Source: Acholeplasmatales bacterium
GTDB lineage: Bacteria; Bacillota_I; Bacilli_A; Acholeplasmatales; Anaeroplasmataceae
Length of the DNA: 7,462 nt
Assembly (NCBI GenBank): GCA_017388605.1
Contig: JAFPIE010000128.1
Coordinates: forward strand, 1-7,462
Direction of reading: 5' to 3'
The first letter of the stretch is position 1, and every line of letters starts with the position of its first letter. The notes under the pieces are model-generated. The model was not told the origin of the DNA. It saw only the letters and a list, made by a program, of their open reading frames with translations, and did not search any database. The position numbers and the translations under genes are program-made. Below are positions 1-5,943 of the stretch, one piece after another.

Positions 1-1419
1 TTAGATGAATATAGCTATAAAGCTATAGATGATATAAAGGAAATTAATTATGACATTATCCTAAATAAGGATGAGGTAAAAAGAAATGCCTATATAACCT
101 TTGATTATTCCTTCTATAATCATTATTATGATACCTATATGAATTATGGCTTCTTTAAAATGAATAATTATTTTGATACCTATACAAGGCATGATGTCTT
201 AAGTATAGGATCTTCCAATTTATTATTTAAGGAATATTATATTAAATTATTATATTTAGATCATTTTGAATTTAAAACCTCAAGCCCATATATTGAAGTA
301 TTACCCTACCAGCAATATATAGTAATAGATTCTAAGTGTGAGCCTGGGCTTCACTATATTGAAAATGAAAAGGGAAATAGATATTATTTTACAGTATTAG
401 ATTCTATATATAATAAAGTCTTAGATAACCCAAATATAACGATATCTAAATCAGATACATCTCCATATTTATCTACAAATCATAAATCCCTAGAGCATGA
501 TATCATAGAATTTGAAAATATGACTGCTGAAGGCTTTAGGGTAGTATCTACAAATCCTAAGAATTATTATTTCTTTCCACAATATTATTATGCCTCCGAT
601 GGAAACTTAAAAAGAGCTTCTACAGGATTCTTTATCTATATGAAGGAGGTAACCGAAAATGATACCTTCTATATAGAAACGATAATAAACCATAATGGGG
701 AAAAAATAAAATCGAATGTAGTGAATCTTATAGGCTATGAAAGAGGGAGTACTCCAAAGATAGATAGTGAAATGTATAAGAAATTTAAAACCTATCCTTT
801 AGAGGTATTTAAGGATGGTACTCTGTTAGAGAATACAATATCTCTAGAAATGAAAAAGGGAGATGTTTTGGTATTTGATGTCAGAATAAATCATGAGCCA
901 TTAGATTTTAATAAGAGATTATATGCAACCCAAACAAATTCAAATATTATTAAGGTAACTATAGACCAGGATGAATCTAAGCTTTATATTGAATGCTTAG
1001 ATTATGGAGAATCTACCATTTCCTTTAATAATTTATATAAGAATAATTATAAGATAAAATGCTATACCAAGGATGGCTATGTTATATCAAATGTAGGTGG
1101 CTTATCCTTAAGCCAATTTGTCCAAAAGAATTTAGGACATATTGCTTGCTATGTCATATTAGGATTCTTAATATCTTTAACAATATATGCTTATTTTGGC
1201 TTTAAGGATTTAAATATTAAATACTATTTTATAGGTATGCTTATAACAATGACCTATGGAATACTTACAGAAACCTTACAGCATTTCATTCCAGAAAGAG
1301 ATATGAGTACCCTAGATTTTTTAAGGAATACATTATCTGTATTTTTGGGATTTGCTATAGTATATATAGTCTATTTGTTCAGGTATTATTTAAAGCCTAA
1401 GGAAATTAAATTGTTTTAG
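1..1419 (+). CDS. VanZ-like membrane protein with large Ig-like extracytoplasmic region (5'-truncated)
   Basis: The frame is open from the first base of the window, so the gene starts upstream; 472 C-terminal residues are visible, ending at TAG. Residues 1 to about 370 are hydrophilic, Tyr/Asn-rich and beta-strand-like. Residues about 267-356 resemble a bacterial Ig-like (BIG2-type) domain, with alternating hydrophobics and a terminal YGESTISF strand. The last 100 residues hold three membrane segments (about 380-399, 407-426, 440-462) with the VanZ signature: His380 at the start of the first, then E424, Q427, R433, D439 and N443. VanZ-family proteins normally have a further N-terminal helix. 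By inference it lies upstream, and the large region is an outside loop between helices 1 and 2. The basic C-terminal tail fits a cytoplasmic end. VanZ is linked to teicoplanin resistance in Enterococcus, but most homologues have no known role, so no resistance function is claimed. There is no clear terminator, and the SDR follows 63 bases later. Confidence 0.75.
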   Translation, partial: LDEYSYKAIDDIKEINYDIILNKDEVKRNAYITFDYSFYNHYYDTYMNYGFFKMNNYFDTYTRHDVLSIGSSNLLFKEYYIKLLYLDHFEFKTSSPYIEVLPYQQYIVIDSKCEPGLHYIENEKGNRYYFTVLDSIYNKVLDNPNITISKSDTSPYLSTNHKSLEHDIIEFENMTAEGFRVVSTNPKNYYFFPQYYYASDGNLKRASTGFFIYMKEVTENDTFYIETIINHNGEKIKSNVVNLIGYERGSTPKIDSEMYKKFKTYPLEVFKDGTLLENTISLEMKKGDVLVFDVRINHEPLDFNKRLYATQTNSNIIKVTIDQDESKLYIECLDYGESTISFNNLYKNNYKIKCYTKDGYVISNVGGLSLSQFVQKNLGHIACYVILGFLISLTIYAYFGFKDLNIKYYFIGMLITMTYGILTETLQHFIPERDMSTLDFLRNTLSVFLGFAIVYIVYLFRYYLKPKEIKLF

Positions 1420-1432
1420 TAAAACTCTTTCA

Positions 1433-1462
1433 TCAATACAAAAATAATTTTTATGCTAAAAT
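1433..1462 (+). promoter_or_regulatory. Probable extended -10 promoter for the SDR gene
   Basis: The -10 box TAAAAT (1457-1462) is preceded by TGC (1454-1456), giving an extended -10 TGnTAAAAT. The -35 is poor: TCAATA at 1433-1438 with an 18-base spacer matches 3 of 6. Expected initiation is near 1469, leaving a leader of about 14 bases. The same 11-base core, ATGCTAAAATG, occurs in the glucosidase promoter on the other strand. Confidence 0.45.
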
Positions 1463-1470
1463 GTATGGGT

Positions 1471-1475
1471 GAGGT
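1471..1475 (+). promoter_or_regulatory. Ribosome-binding site that fixes the SDR start
   Basis: GAGGT (within GGTGAGGT) lies 7 bases before the ATG at 1483. The longer in-frame ATGs at 1453 and 1465 have no such site. The first falls inside the predicted -10 region and the second just before this site. Confidence 0.75.
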
Positions 1476-1482
1476 AATTTTT

Positions 1483-2397
1483 ATGAGTCTAAAGGAAAAA
1501 ACGAAAAAGTATCTGAATAAGAAATGTAAAAATTCCATAAAGGGTAAAACCATAGTAATCACAGGGGCAACCAGTGGGGTTGGCTTAAAGGCGGCTGAGG
1601 AATTATTATACCTAGGTGCAAATCTAATTCTTGCTGCAAGAAACCAAGAAAAGGCAGAGGAAATTAAAAAGAATCTAGAAGAAGAATACAAGGATTCTAC
1701 TATAGATATTTATCCTTTAGACCTTGCAAGCTTAGATTCTATAAAAAAATTTGCTGCAAGAATTAAAAGAAATAAGGTAGATGTCTATGGATTTGTCAAT
1801 AACGCAGGTGTGTTTAGTGGAAATAATAGAACTGTAGATAATTATCCTTTAGTTATGGGTACAAATTATATTGGAACATTCGTTTTAGTTGAAAGATTAT
1901 TACCTTATTTTATGAGCTTATCTCATGATGTTAAATTAATCAATACATCTAGTATTTCCTATAAAAGTGGAAAGATTAATTATAATGATTTCTTCTTTGA
2001 AAAGAAGAAAAAGGGCTCATTCCAAATCTATTCAAGAAGTAAGCTTTGCCTAACAAAATATTCTATCTATCTAGCAAATAAATATATGGATAGCAATATT
2101 CAAACGATAATGACTCATCCAGGAATTGCAAAAACTAGTCTTTTAATGGATATGTTTAAGCCTTGGTACATGAGAATATTTAAGCCTATGGCTAATATAT
2201 TTATGAAGCCAGAAAAGGCATCCCTTTCCATTCCTTATGCATTAACGAATGATGTAAGAAGTGGATCCTTAATTGGTCCAAATCATCTTTTTGATGGATG
2301 GGGTTATCCAAAAATCAATAAGCTAAAGAAGAAGGCTTATTCTGAAATTGAACAATTAATTGTATATACTAAGGGTTTACTAAAGAAGGATATTTAA
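1483..2397 (+). CDS. Short-chain dehydrogenase/reductase, retinol-dehydrogenase-like
   Basis: A 304-residue NAD(P)-dependent oxidoreductase with a Rossmann fold, of classical SDR type. Visible motifs are the cofactor loop TGATSGVG (27-34), D80 in the LDLAS turn, NNAG (106-109), the structural Asn128, catalytic Ser157 in NTSSIS, the Y183xxxK187 pair, and HPG (212-214). Arg53 right after the second beta-strand (AARN) is the position that usually selects NADP(H). Motif spacing and the HPG step resemble the RDH11/12 and protochlorophyllide-reductase-like group, but the substrate is unknown. A basic 20-residue N-terminal extension (MSLKEKTKKY...) precedes the fold; it has no membrane helix, so the enzyme is probably cytoplasmic, perhaps membrane-peripheral. 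The start is set by the SD at 1471-1475. Transcription probably begins at its own promoter, with possible read-through from the VanZ-like gene. It ends at a terminator 1 base after the stop. Confidence 0.9.
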   Translation: MSLKEKTKKYLNKKCKNSIKGKTIVITGATSGVGLKAAEELLYLGANLILAARNQEKAEEIKKNLEEEYKDSTIDIYPLDLASLDSIKKFAARIKRNKVDVYGFVNNAGVFSGNNRTVDNYPLVMGTNYIGTFVLVERLLPYFMSLSHDVKLINTSSISYKSGKINYNDFFFEKKKKGSFQIYSRSKLCLTKYSIYLANKYMDSNIQTIMTHPGIAKTSLLMDMFKPWYMRIFKPMANIFMKPEKASLSIPYALTNDVRSGSLIGPNHLFDGWGYPKINKLKKKAYSEIEQLIVYTKGLLKKDI

Positions 2398-2398
2398 G

Positions 2399-2423
2399 GT
2401 GTAGATTCGTCTACACTTTTTTT
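2399..2423 (+). terminator. Intrinsic terminator of the SDR gene
   Basis: A perfect 7-bp stem, GTGTAGA (2399-2405) with TCTACAC (2410-2416), closes a TTCG tetraloop and is followed by seven Ts (2417-2423). The stem begins one base after the TAA stop. Confidence 0.92.
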
Positions 2424-2427
2424 ACGC

Positions 2428-2452
2428 AAAAAAAGGGGCATAAAATGTCCCG
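2428..2452 (-). terminator. Intrinsic terminator of the glucosidase gene
   Basis: Read on the minus strand, GGGACAT and ATGCCCC form a 7-position stem with one A-C mismatch (or a bulged A) and a TTT loop. It is followed by seven Ts (plus-strand As 2428-2434). It begins one base after the glucosidase stop and sits back-to-back with the SDR terminator, so the convergent pair is insulated by two separate hairpins. Confidence 0.85.
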
Positions 2453-2453
2453 A

Positions 2454-4079
2454 TTATTTAACCAAATATACAATTGCCTCATAAGGAGATAATACAATAT
2501 CCTTATGATCATATTCCTTATTATAATTCTTAAGTAATACCTTATCGATTTCAAATGGAATGGTATAAGGTATTTTTTTATCTGTCATATTCACTAAAAT
2601 GATGATGGTTTGATTCTTATATTCTCTTTTATATAAGAAGATATCTCTATTATCTAAATCTAGGGCAGTAAATGTACCATAAACAAAGGTATCCTTATAT
2701 AATGGATTCTTTCTTAATTGAATTAATTCCTTATAATAATTTAATATAGAATCTGGATCCTTTGCTTCATCTGTTGCGTTTACAAAGGTATAATTTGGAT
2801 TAATCTTAAGCCAAGGCTTTGTGCCTAAATTGAATCCAGCATTTATGGTATTATCCCACTGGAATGGAGTTCTTGCGTTATCTCTTGCTTCCTTATAGCA
2901 GGCTTCCATAAATTCCTCATGGGTTATATCCTTTAGGCCAAGTACATAATCCTTATATGCACCATGAACCTCAACATCATTATAATCATCTAAGCTATCC
3001 ATTCTGATATTCATCATACCAATTTCTTGTCCTTGGTAAATATATGGAGTACCCTTTTGAAAATAAACCATTGTGGCGATAGCTTTTGCAGATTCCTTAG
3101 GGAATTCTACACTACCAAAGCGGTTAATGCATCTACCTAAATCATGATTTTCAACAAATAAGGCATTCCAGGATTTAAGGTTTAATCCATTTTGATATTT
3201 AATCCATGTATCCTTACAATATTTCATATCAATTGGCTTAGGTGTAAATTTACCATGCCTTGAATTATCATTGGTAGAAGAGGTACATTCAAATTGGAAT
3301 ACCATATTGAATTCGTTTCTTTCAGGTAATGTAAAATCTAATGCATCATTTAAATTACCCCATGCCTCACCTACAGTGATAATATCATAATTACCATAGC
3401 TTGTTCTATAAAGCTCCTGTACTCTTTCATGAAGCTTAGGACCATATCCATAAATACCATTATCGATTTGTTTTCCAATCATATGGATAACATCAAAGCG
3501 GATACCACGAATACCCTTTTTCATCCAGAAATTAATAGCATTTTCAATTTCTTCCATAATCTTTGGATTATCGAAATTTAAATCTGGCTGCTCCTTGGCA
3601 AATTCATGGAAATAGTATTGATTTAAGGATTCCACATATTCCCATGCCTCACCACCGAAGCAGGATTTATGCTCGGGGTGCATTGGCTTGTCTCTAAAAA
3701 TGAAATAATCATGATATGGATTATCCTTAGATTTTATAGCCTCCTTAAACCATCTATGCTCGCTTGAGCAATGGTTTGCAACCATATCCATCATAATATA
3801 AATATCTCTTTTTTTAGCCTCGGATATTAGCATTTCCATATCCTCCATAGTACCAAATAGAGGATTGATATCACAATAATCGGCTATATCATAGCCATTA
3901 TCTACCATAGGAGATGTAAAAAATGGAGTTAACCATAAAATATCTACACCTAAATCATGTAAATAATCTAATTTGGATATAATACCCTTTATATCTCCAA
4001 TTCCATCATTATTATCATCCTTAAAGCTTTTTGGATAAATCTGATAAACAAATTTATCATGCCACCACTTTTTTTCCAT
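2454..4079 (-). CDS. GH13 alpha-glucosidase (oligo-1,6-glucosidase / trehalose-6-phosphate hydrolase type)
   Basis: A 541-residue cytoplasmic enzyme with no signal peptide and the usual family length. It hydrolyses terminal alpha-glucosidic bonds in short oligosaccharides. The N-terminus has the typical WWHDKFVYQIYPKSF start and a metal-binding loop DDNNDGIGD (21-29). Region I is DMVANH (98-103). The catalytic residues are nucleophile Asp196 (GIRFDV), acid/base Glu238 (TVGEAW) and transition-state stabiliser Asp313 (ENHD). The conserved GTPYIYQGQEIGM block is at 343-355, and a beta-sandwich C-terminal domain follows from about 470. Val197 right after the nucleophile is typical of alpha-1,6-acting and trehalose-6-phosphate-acting members rather than maltases. 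The loop after region II is shorter than in Bacillus MalL, and ENHDLGR replaces the usual NHDQPR. Isomaltose-type oligosaccharides and trehalose-6-phosphate are both possible substrates; no sugar transporter or regulator is in the window. The start is supported by the SD at 4089-4094. Confidence 0.93.
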   Translation of the reverse strand: MEKKWWHDKFVYQIYPKSFKDDNNDGIGDIKGIISKLDYLHDLGVDILWLTPFFTSPMVDNGYDIADYCDINPLFGTMEDMEMLISEAKKRDIYIMMDMVANHCSSEHRWFKEAIKSKDNPYHDYFIFRDKPMHPEHKSCFGGEAWEYVESLNQYYFHEFAKEQPDLNFDNPKIMEEIENAINFWMKKGIRGIRFDVIHMIGKQIDNGIYGYGPKLHERVQELYRTSYGNYDIITVGEAWGNLNDALDFTLPERNEFNMVFQFECTSSTNDNSRHGKFTPKPIDMKYCKDTWIKYQNGLNLKSWNALFVENHDLGRCINRFGSVEFPKESAKAIATMVYFQKGTPYIYQGQEIGMMNIRMDSLDDYNDVEVHGAYKDYVLGLKDITHEEFMEACYKEARDNARTPFQWDNTINAGFNLGTKPWLKINPNYTFVNATDEAKDPDSILNYYKELIQLRKNPLYKDTFVYGTFTALDLDNRDIFLYKREYKNQTIIILVNMTDKKIPYTIPFEIDKVLLKNYNKEYDHKDIVLSPYEAIVYLVK

Positions 4080-4088
4080 ATTCTTGTT

Positions 4089-4094
4089 CTCCTT
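4089..4094 (-). promoter_or_regulatory. Ribosome-binding site of the glucosidase gene
   Basis: AAGGAG on the minus strand lies 9 bases before the ATG at 4079. This supports the start that gives the family-typical WW-containing N-terminus. Confidence 0.85.
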
Positions 4095-4105
4095 TATACA
4101 AATTC

Positions 4106-4133
4106 ATTTTAGCATTTTTACATTTAAAGTAAA
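4106..4133 (-). promoter_or_regulatory. Promoter of the glucosidase gene
   Basis: On the minus strand, -35 TTTACT (4128-4133, 4 of 6 matches) and -10 TAAAAT (4106-4111) are separated by 16 bases. TGC (4112-4114) makes it an extended -10. Expected start of transcription is near 4099, giving a leader of about 20 bases. I see no catabolite-response (cre) site here; the region contains no CG dinucleotide. Confidence 0.6.
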
Positions 4134-4138
4134 TATTC

Positions 4139-4157
4139 CTATTTAAAAATTAAATAG
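4139..4157 (+). repeat. 8-bp inverted repeat between divergent promoters (possible operator)
   Basis: CTATTTAA (4139-4146), AAA, then TTAAATAG (4150-4157) form a perfect dyad capped by a C-G pair. It overlaps the aroE -35 and lies 5 bases beyond the glucosidase -35. It could be an operator acting on aroE or on both promoters. In such A+T-rich DNA a dyad of this size can also arise by chance. Confidence 0.35.
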
Positions 4158-4170
4158 ATAATATTATAAT
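4142..4170 (+). promoter_or_regulatory. Promoter of aroE
   Basis: -35 TTTAAA (4142-4147, 4 of 6 matches), a 17-base spacer, and a perfect -10 TATAAT (4165-4170). Transcription should start near 4177, 23 bases before the ATG. The -10 lies in a 12-base palindrome (4161-4172), probably an effect of base composition. Confidence 0.65.
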
Positions 4171-4199
4171 ATGAATAATTTAAGTCTTGAGGTGAGCTT

Positions 4200-4997
4200 A
4201 TGAAATTAAAAATGGCAGTAGTGGGAAAGGATGTATCGAAATCCTTAAGTCCAATGATGCATACATTTATCCTAAATAAATTAAATGTAGAATGCACATA
4301 TGATAAGATATCGATTGATATAGAGGATTTTGATTCAAAATTCAAAGAAATATTAGAAGAATATGATACCCTAAATGTAACTATTCCATACAAGCTAGAT
4401 TGTATGAAATACCTAGATCATATTTTAGATGATGCGAAAACCTTTGGGGCAGTAAATACCATTTGCTGCAAGAAGAAAAGTGGCTACAACACCGATGGTA
4501 TGGGCTTTATGCTTATGCTACTTAATGGTGGAATAGAGGTAAAGGGCAAAAAGGTTTTAGTCTTAGGTAGCGGTGGAGTTGGAAGAAGCGTAATTAAAAA
4601 GCTCATGGAGGAAGAGGCAAAGGTTTATGCCTTTGATTTAAACCAAGAGGGCTTAAAGGCAGTTTACGAGGAATTTAAAGGCTTTACTCCATTATCTGAA
4701 TTAAAGCTAGACCATTATGATTGTATTATTAACTGCACGGGAGTTGGAATGCATAAAACTGTAGGGAAATCTCCTATTGGTGAGGAATTCTTTAAGGGTG
4801 CAGAAGCTGCAGTAGATTTAATCTATGAGCCAAAGGAATCTGAATTCTTGCGTCTTGCAAGAATAAATGGCTTAAAGACCTTAAATGGAGAGGCTATGCT
4901 ATTCTATCAGGCATATTATGCAGATTGCTATTTCCTAGATTTAAAAATGGATTCTAAGCTCGCTAAAAATTTATTTTTAGAGTTTCAAAAAATATAG
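4200..4997 (+). CDS. aroE: Shikimate dehydrogenase
   Basis: A 265-residue cytoplasmic enzyme, full length for the family, catalysing reversible reduction of 3-dehydroshikimate to shikimate. The N-terminal substrate domain has SKSLSPMMH (13-21; Ser15 and Ser17 are the shikimate-binding serines), NVTIPYK with catalytic Lys65, GAVNT with Asn86, and NTDG with catalytic Asp99. The nucleotide domain has the glycine loop GSGGVGRS (123-130), NCTGVGM (178-184), YEP (209-211) and the C-terminal GEAMLFYQA with Gln237. The usual NRT motif that grips the NADP phosphate is replaced by FDLN, with Asp146 at the end of the second strand, so NAD(H) use is likely (inference). The usual HN after SxSPxx is HT. 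The SD GAGGTGAG (4189-4196) just upstream of the ATG confirms the start. No other shikimate-pathway gene is nearby. Quinate/shikimate dehydrogenase activity is the main alternative. Confidence 0.92.
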   Translation: MKLKMAVVGKDVSKSLSPMMHTFILNKLNVECTYDKISIDIEDFDSKFKEILEEYDTLNVTIPYKLDCMKYLDHILDDAKTFGAVNTICCKKKSGYNTDGMGFMLMLLNGGIEVKGKKVLVLGSGGVGRSVIKKLMEEEAKVYAFDLNQEGLKAVYEEFKGFTPLSELKLDHYDCIINCTGVGMHKTVGKSPIGEEFFKGAEAAVDLIYEPKESEFLRLARINGLKTLNGEAMLFYQAYYADCYFLDLKMDSKLAKNLFLEFQKI

Positions 4998-5003
4998 AAA
5001 TAG

Positions 5004-5027
5004 GATGGATTTTTATCCATCTTTTTT
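5004..5027 (+). terminator. Intrinsic terminator of aroE
   Basis: GATGGAT (5004-5010) pairs perfectly with ATCCATC (5015-5021) around a TTTT loop, followed by six Ts (5022-5027). The stem starts 6 bases after the aroE stop. It also lies inside the in-frame upstream extension of the HAD gene, which argues against the ATG at 5005 as a start. Confidence 0.9.
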
Positions 5028-5028
5028 A

Positions 5029-5034
5029 TATAAT
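5029..5034 (+). promoter_or_regulatory. Possible -10 box for the HAD gene
   Basis: A perfect TATAAT directly after the aroE terminator, 21 bases before the HAD start. That is about the same -10-to-ATG distance as in the SDR gene. No convincing -35 is present; the expected position falls in the terminator stem. It is centred in a 15-base dyad (5028-5042). Confidence 0.35.
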
Positions 5035-5042
5035 AATTATAT

Positions 5043-5046
5043 GGAG
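5043..5046 (+). promoter_or_regulatory. Ribosome-binding site that fixes the HAD start
   Basis: GGAG lies 9 bases before the ATG at 5056. The in-frame ATG at 5041 overlaps this site, and the ATG at 5005 is inside the terminator, so 5056 is the supported start. Confidence 0.7.
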
Positions 5047-5055
5047 CGTGATAGT

Positions 5056-5916
5056 ATGATTCGTGCTGTAGCTACAGATTTAGATGGTACTCTTTTCTAT
5101 CCCAAAAGAAGAATTCGTCTTTTAAAAAGTAAAAATAGAAAATTCTTAAAGAATCTTTTAAATAGTGATAAAGAGATTGTCTTAGTTACAGGCAGAAATC
5201 GTAGTATTGCAGAAAAGATTGAAAAAAGAATTAAAGCGAAAAGAAAGCTTTCTATGATAGGATGTAGTGGTTCTATAGTCATTCATGACGGTAATTTGAT
5301 TAAGGAAAGCGTAGTAGATAAAAAGGAGATTCCTCATTTATTTGAAGAATTTGATAAGGACAAAAATATTGTATCTGTTGTACTTATGGGTAATTTTAGG
5401 GGAATGCTTATCGATTTAATCCATTTCCCTAAAATATTTACTGCATTTGCACTCTTAGGTCTTAAGATGCAGGGTGCATATTATGAATTTTCAAGATTCG
5501 GAAGAAAAAGAATAAATAAAATGCTTGAGGATCCAAATTCTAAGGTATATAAGGTCATGCCATTGTTTGGTTTTTCTGAAAACAATAAAAAGGGTATGCA
5601 AAAGGCAAAGGAATTTGCCGAAAGAATGCGTACGATTTTAGGCGATTATTATGAATTCTTTGAATCTGGTACTGCAGTGGAAATTGTAGCTAAGGGTACA
5701 AACAAAGCGAAATCCTTAAGAGAATTATTTGAAAAATGTAATATTAAGGATGATGAGGTCGTTGTTGTTGGTGATTCTGGCAATGATATTCCAATGCTAG
5801 ATGAATTCCCTCATAGCTTCGCGATGGAATCCGCACCAGATTATGTAAAATCTCATGCGAAAAATAAAATTCGTTATGTATACGAATTAGAGGATTATAT
5901 TAAGACCACAGAATAA
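5056..5916 (+). CDS. HAD-superfamily hydrolase, Cof-type phosphatase
   Basis: A 286-residue cytoplasmic protein with all four HAD motifs. Motif I is DLDGT with nucleophile Asp8 and acid/base Asp10. Motif II is Thr45 in VTGR. Motif III is Lys217 in KGTNKAKSL. Motif IV is GDSGND (239-244), which coordinates Mg2+. The region between motifs II and III (about 80-205) is a C2-type cap, as in Cof/YbiV-like sugar- and nucleotide-phosphate phosphatases; it contains a hydrophobic stretch around IFTAFALLGL (127-136). Starting at 5056 places the first strand, IRAVATDLDGT, at the extreme N-terminus as is normal for the family. The substrate cannot be predicted; Cof-type enzymes are often broad-specificity phosphatases. 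The 3' end is unusual: the last codons form the left arm of a terminator and the stop codon lies in its loop. Confidence 0.92.
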   Translation: MIRAVATDLDGTLFYPKRRIRLLKSKNRKFLKNLLNSDKEIVLVTGRNRSIAEKIEKRIKAKRKLSMIGCSGSIVIHDGNLIKESVVDKKEIPHLFEEFDKDKNIVSVVLMGNFRGMLIDLIHFPKIFTAFALLGLKMQGAYYEFSRFGRKRINKMLEDPNSKVYKVMPLFGFSENNKKGMQKAKEFAERMRTILGDYYEFFESGTAVEIVAKGTNKAKSLRELFEKCNIKDDEVVVVGDSGNDIPMLDEFPHSFAMESAPDYVKSHAKNKIRYVYELEDYIKTTE

Positions 5917-5930
5917 TGTGGTCTTTTTTT
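5902..5930 (+). terminator. Intrinsic terminator overlapping the end of the HAD gene
   Basis: AAGACCACA (5902-5910) pairs perfectly with TGTGGTCTT (5917-5925) over a GAATAA loop, and Ts run on to 5930. The left arm encodes the last Lys-Thr-Thr and the loop holds Glu plus the TAA stop. The SD of the next gene begins 1-3 bases after the T tract, so the FAD gene has no room for a promoter after this hairpin and must rely on read-through, or on initiation inside the HAD gene. Confidence 0.9.
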
Positions 5931-5931
5931 G

Positions 5932-5939
5932 AAAGGAGG
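5932..5939 (+). promoter_or_regulatory. Strong ribosome-binding site that fixes the FAD-enzyme start
   Basis: AAAGGAGG lies 4 bases before the ATG at 5944. A TTG at 5929 in the same frame would make this site part of the protein and lies in the terminator T tract, so it is not the start. Confidence 0.85.
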
Positions 5940-5943
5940 GCCT

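Noticed and set aside
139..141. ATG as start of the VanZ-like gene
   Set aside because: The same frame is open back to base 1 with similar composition, and no ribosome-binding site precedes this ATG. The gene is truncated by the window edge.
1413..1425. GTTTT-AGT-AAAAC hairpin at the end of the VanZ-like gene as a terminator
   Set aside because: It has only five pairs, four of them A-T, and no T tract follows. It is too weak to call.
1453..1482. Upstream in-frame start for the SDR (10 extra residues)
   Set aside because: The extension covers the -10 box and the Shine-Dalgarno site. The ATG at 1483 has a well-spaced GAGGT.
1416..1691. Minus-strand open frame of 91 codons opposite the SDR start
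   Set aside because: It lies antisense to the clear SDR N-terminus, resembles no family and has no ribosome-binding site I could support.
4139..4393. Minus-strand open frame of 84 codons opposite aroE
   Set aside because: It runs antisense through the AroE substrate domain and into the divergent promoter region. It is a compositional shadow.
5028..5042. 15-base dyad around the possible HAD -10, and the 12-base palindrome at 4161-4172 around the aroE -10
   Set aside because: Both consist only of A and T, and TATAAT-type boxes easily create such symmetry. There is no independent evidence that they are operators.
5005..5055. Upstream in-frame start for the HAD protein (17 extra residues)
   Set aside because: The extension encodes the aroE terminator hairpin and the HAD gene's own ribosome-binding site. 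HAD proteins of this type begin right at the first strand.
5097..5282. Minus-strand open frame of 61 codons opposite the HAD gene
   Set aside because: It is a Leu/Phe-rich antisense reading of a Lys/Arg-rich stretch with no supporting signals.
5929..5943. TTG start for the FAD enzyme (5 extra residues)
   Set aside because: It lies in a terminator T tract and would translate the AAAGGAGG site itself.
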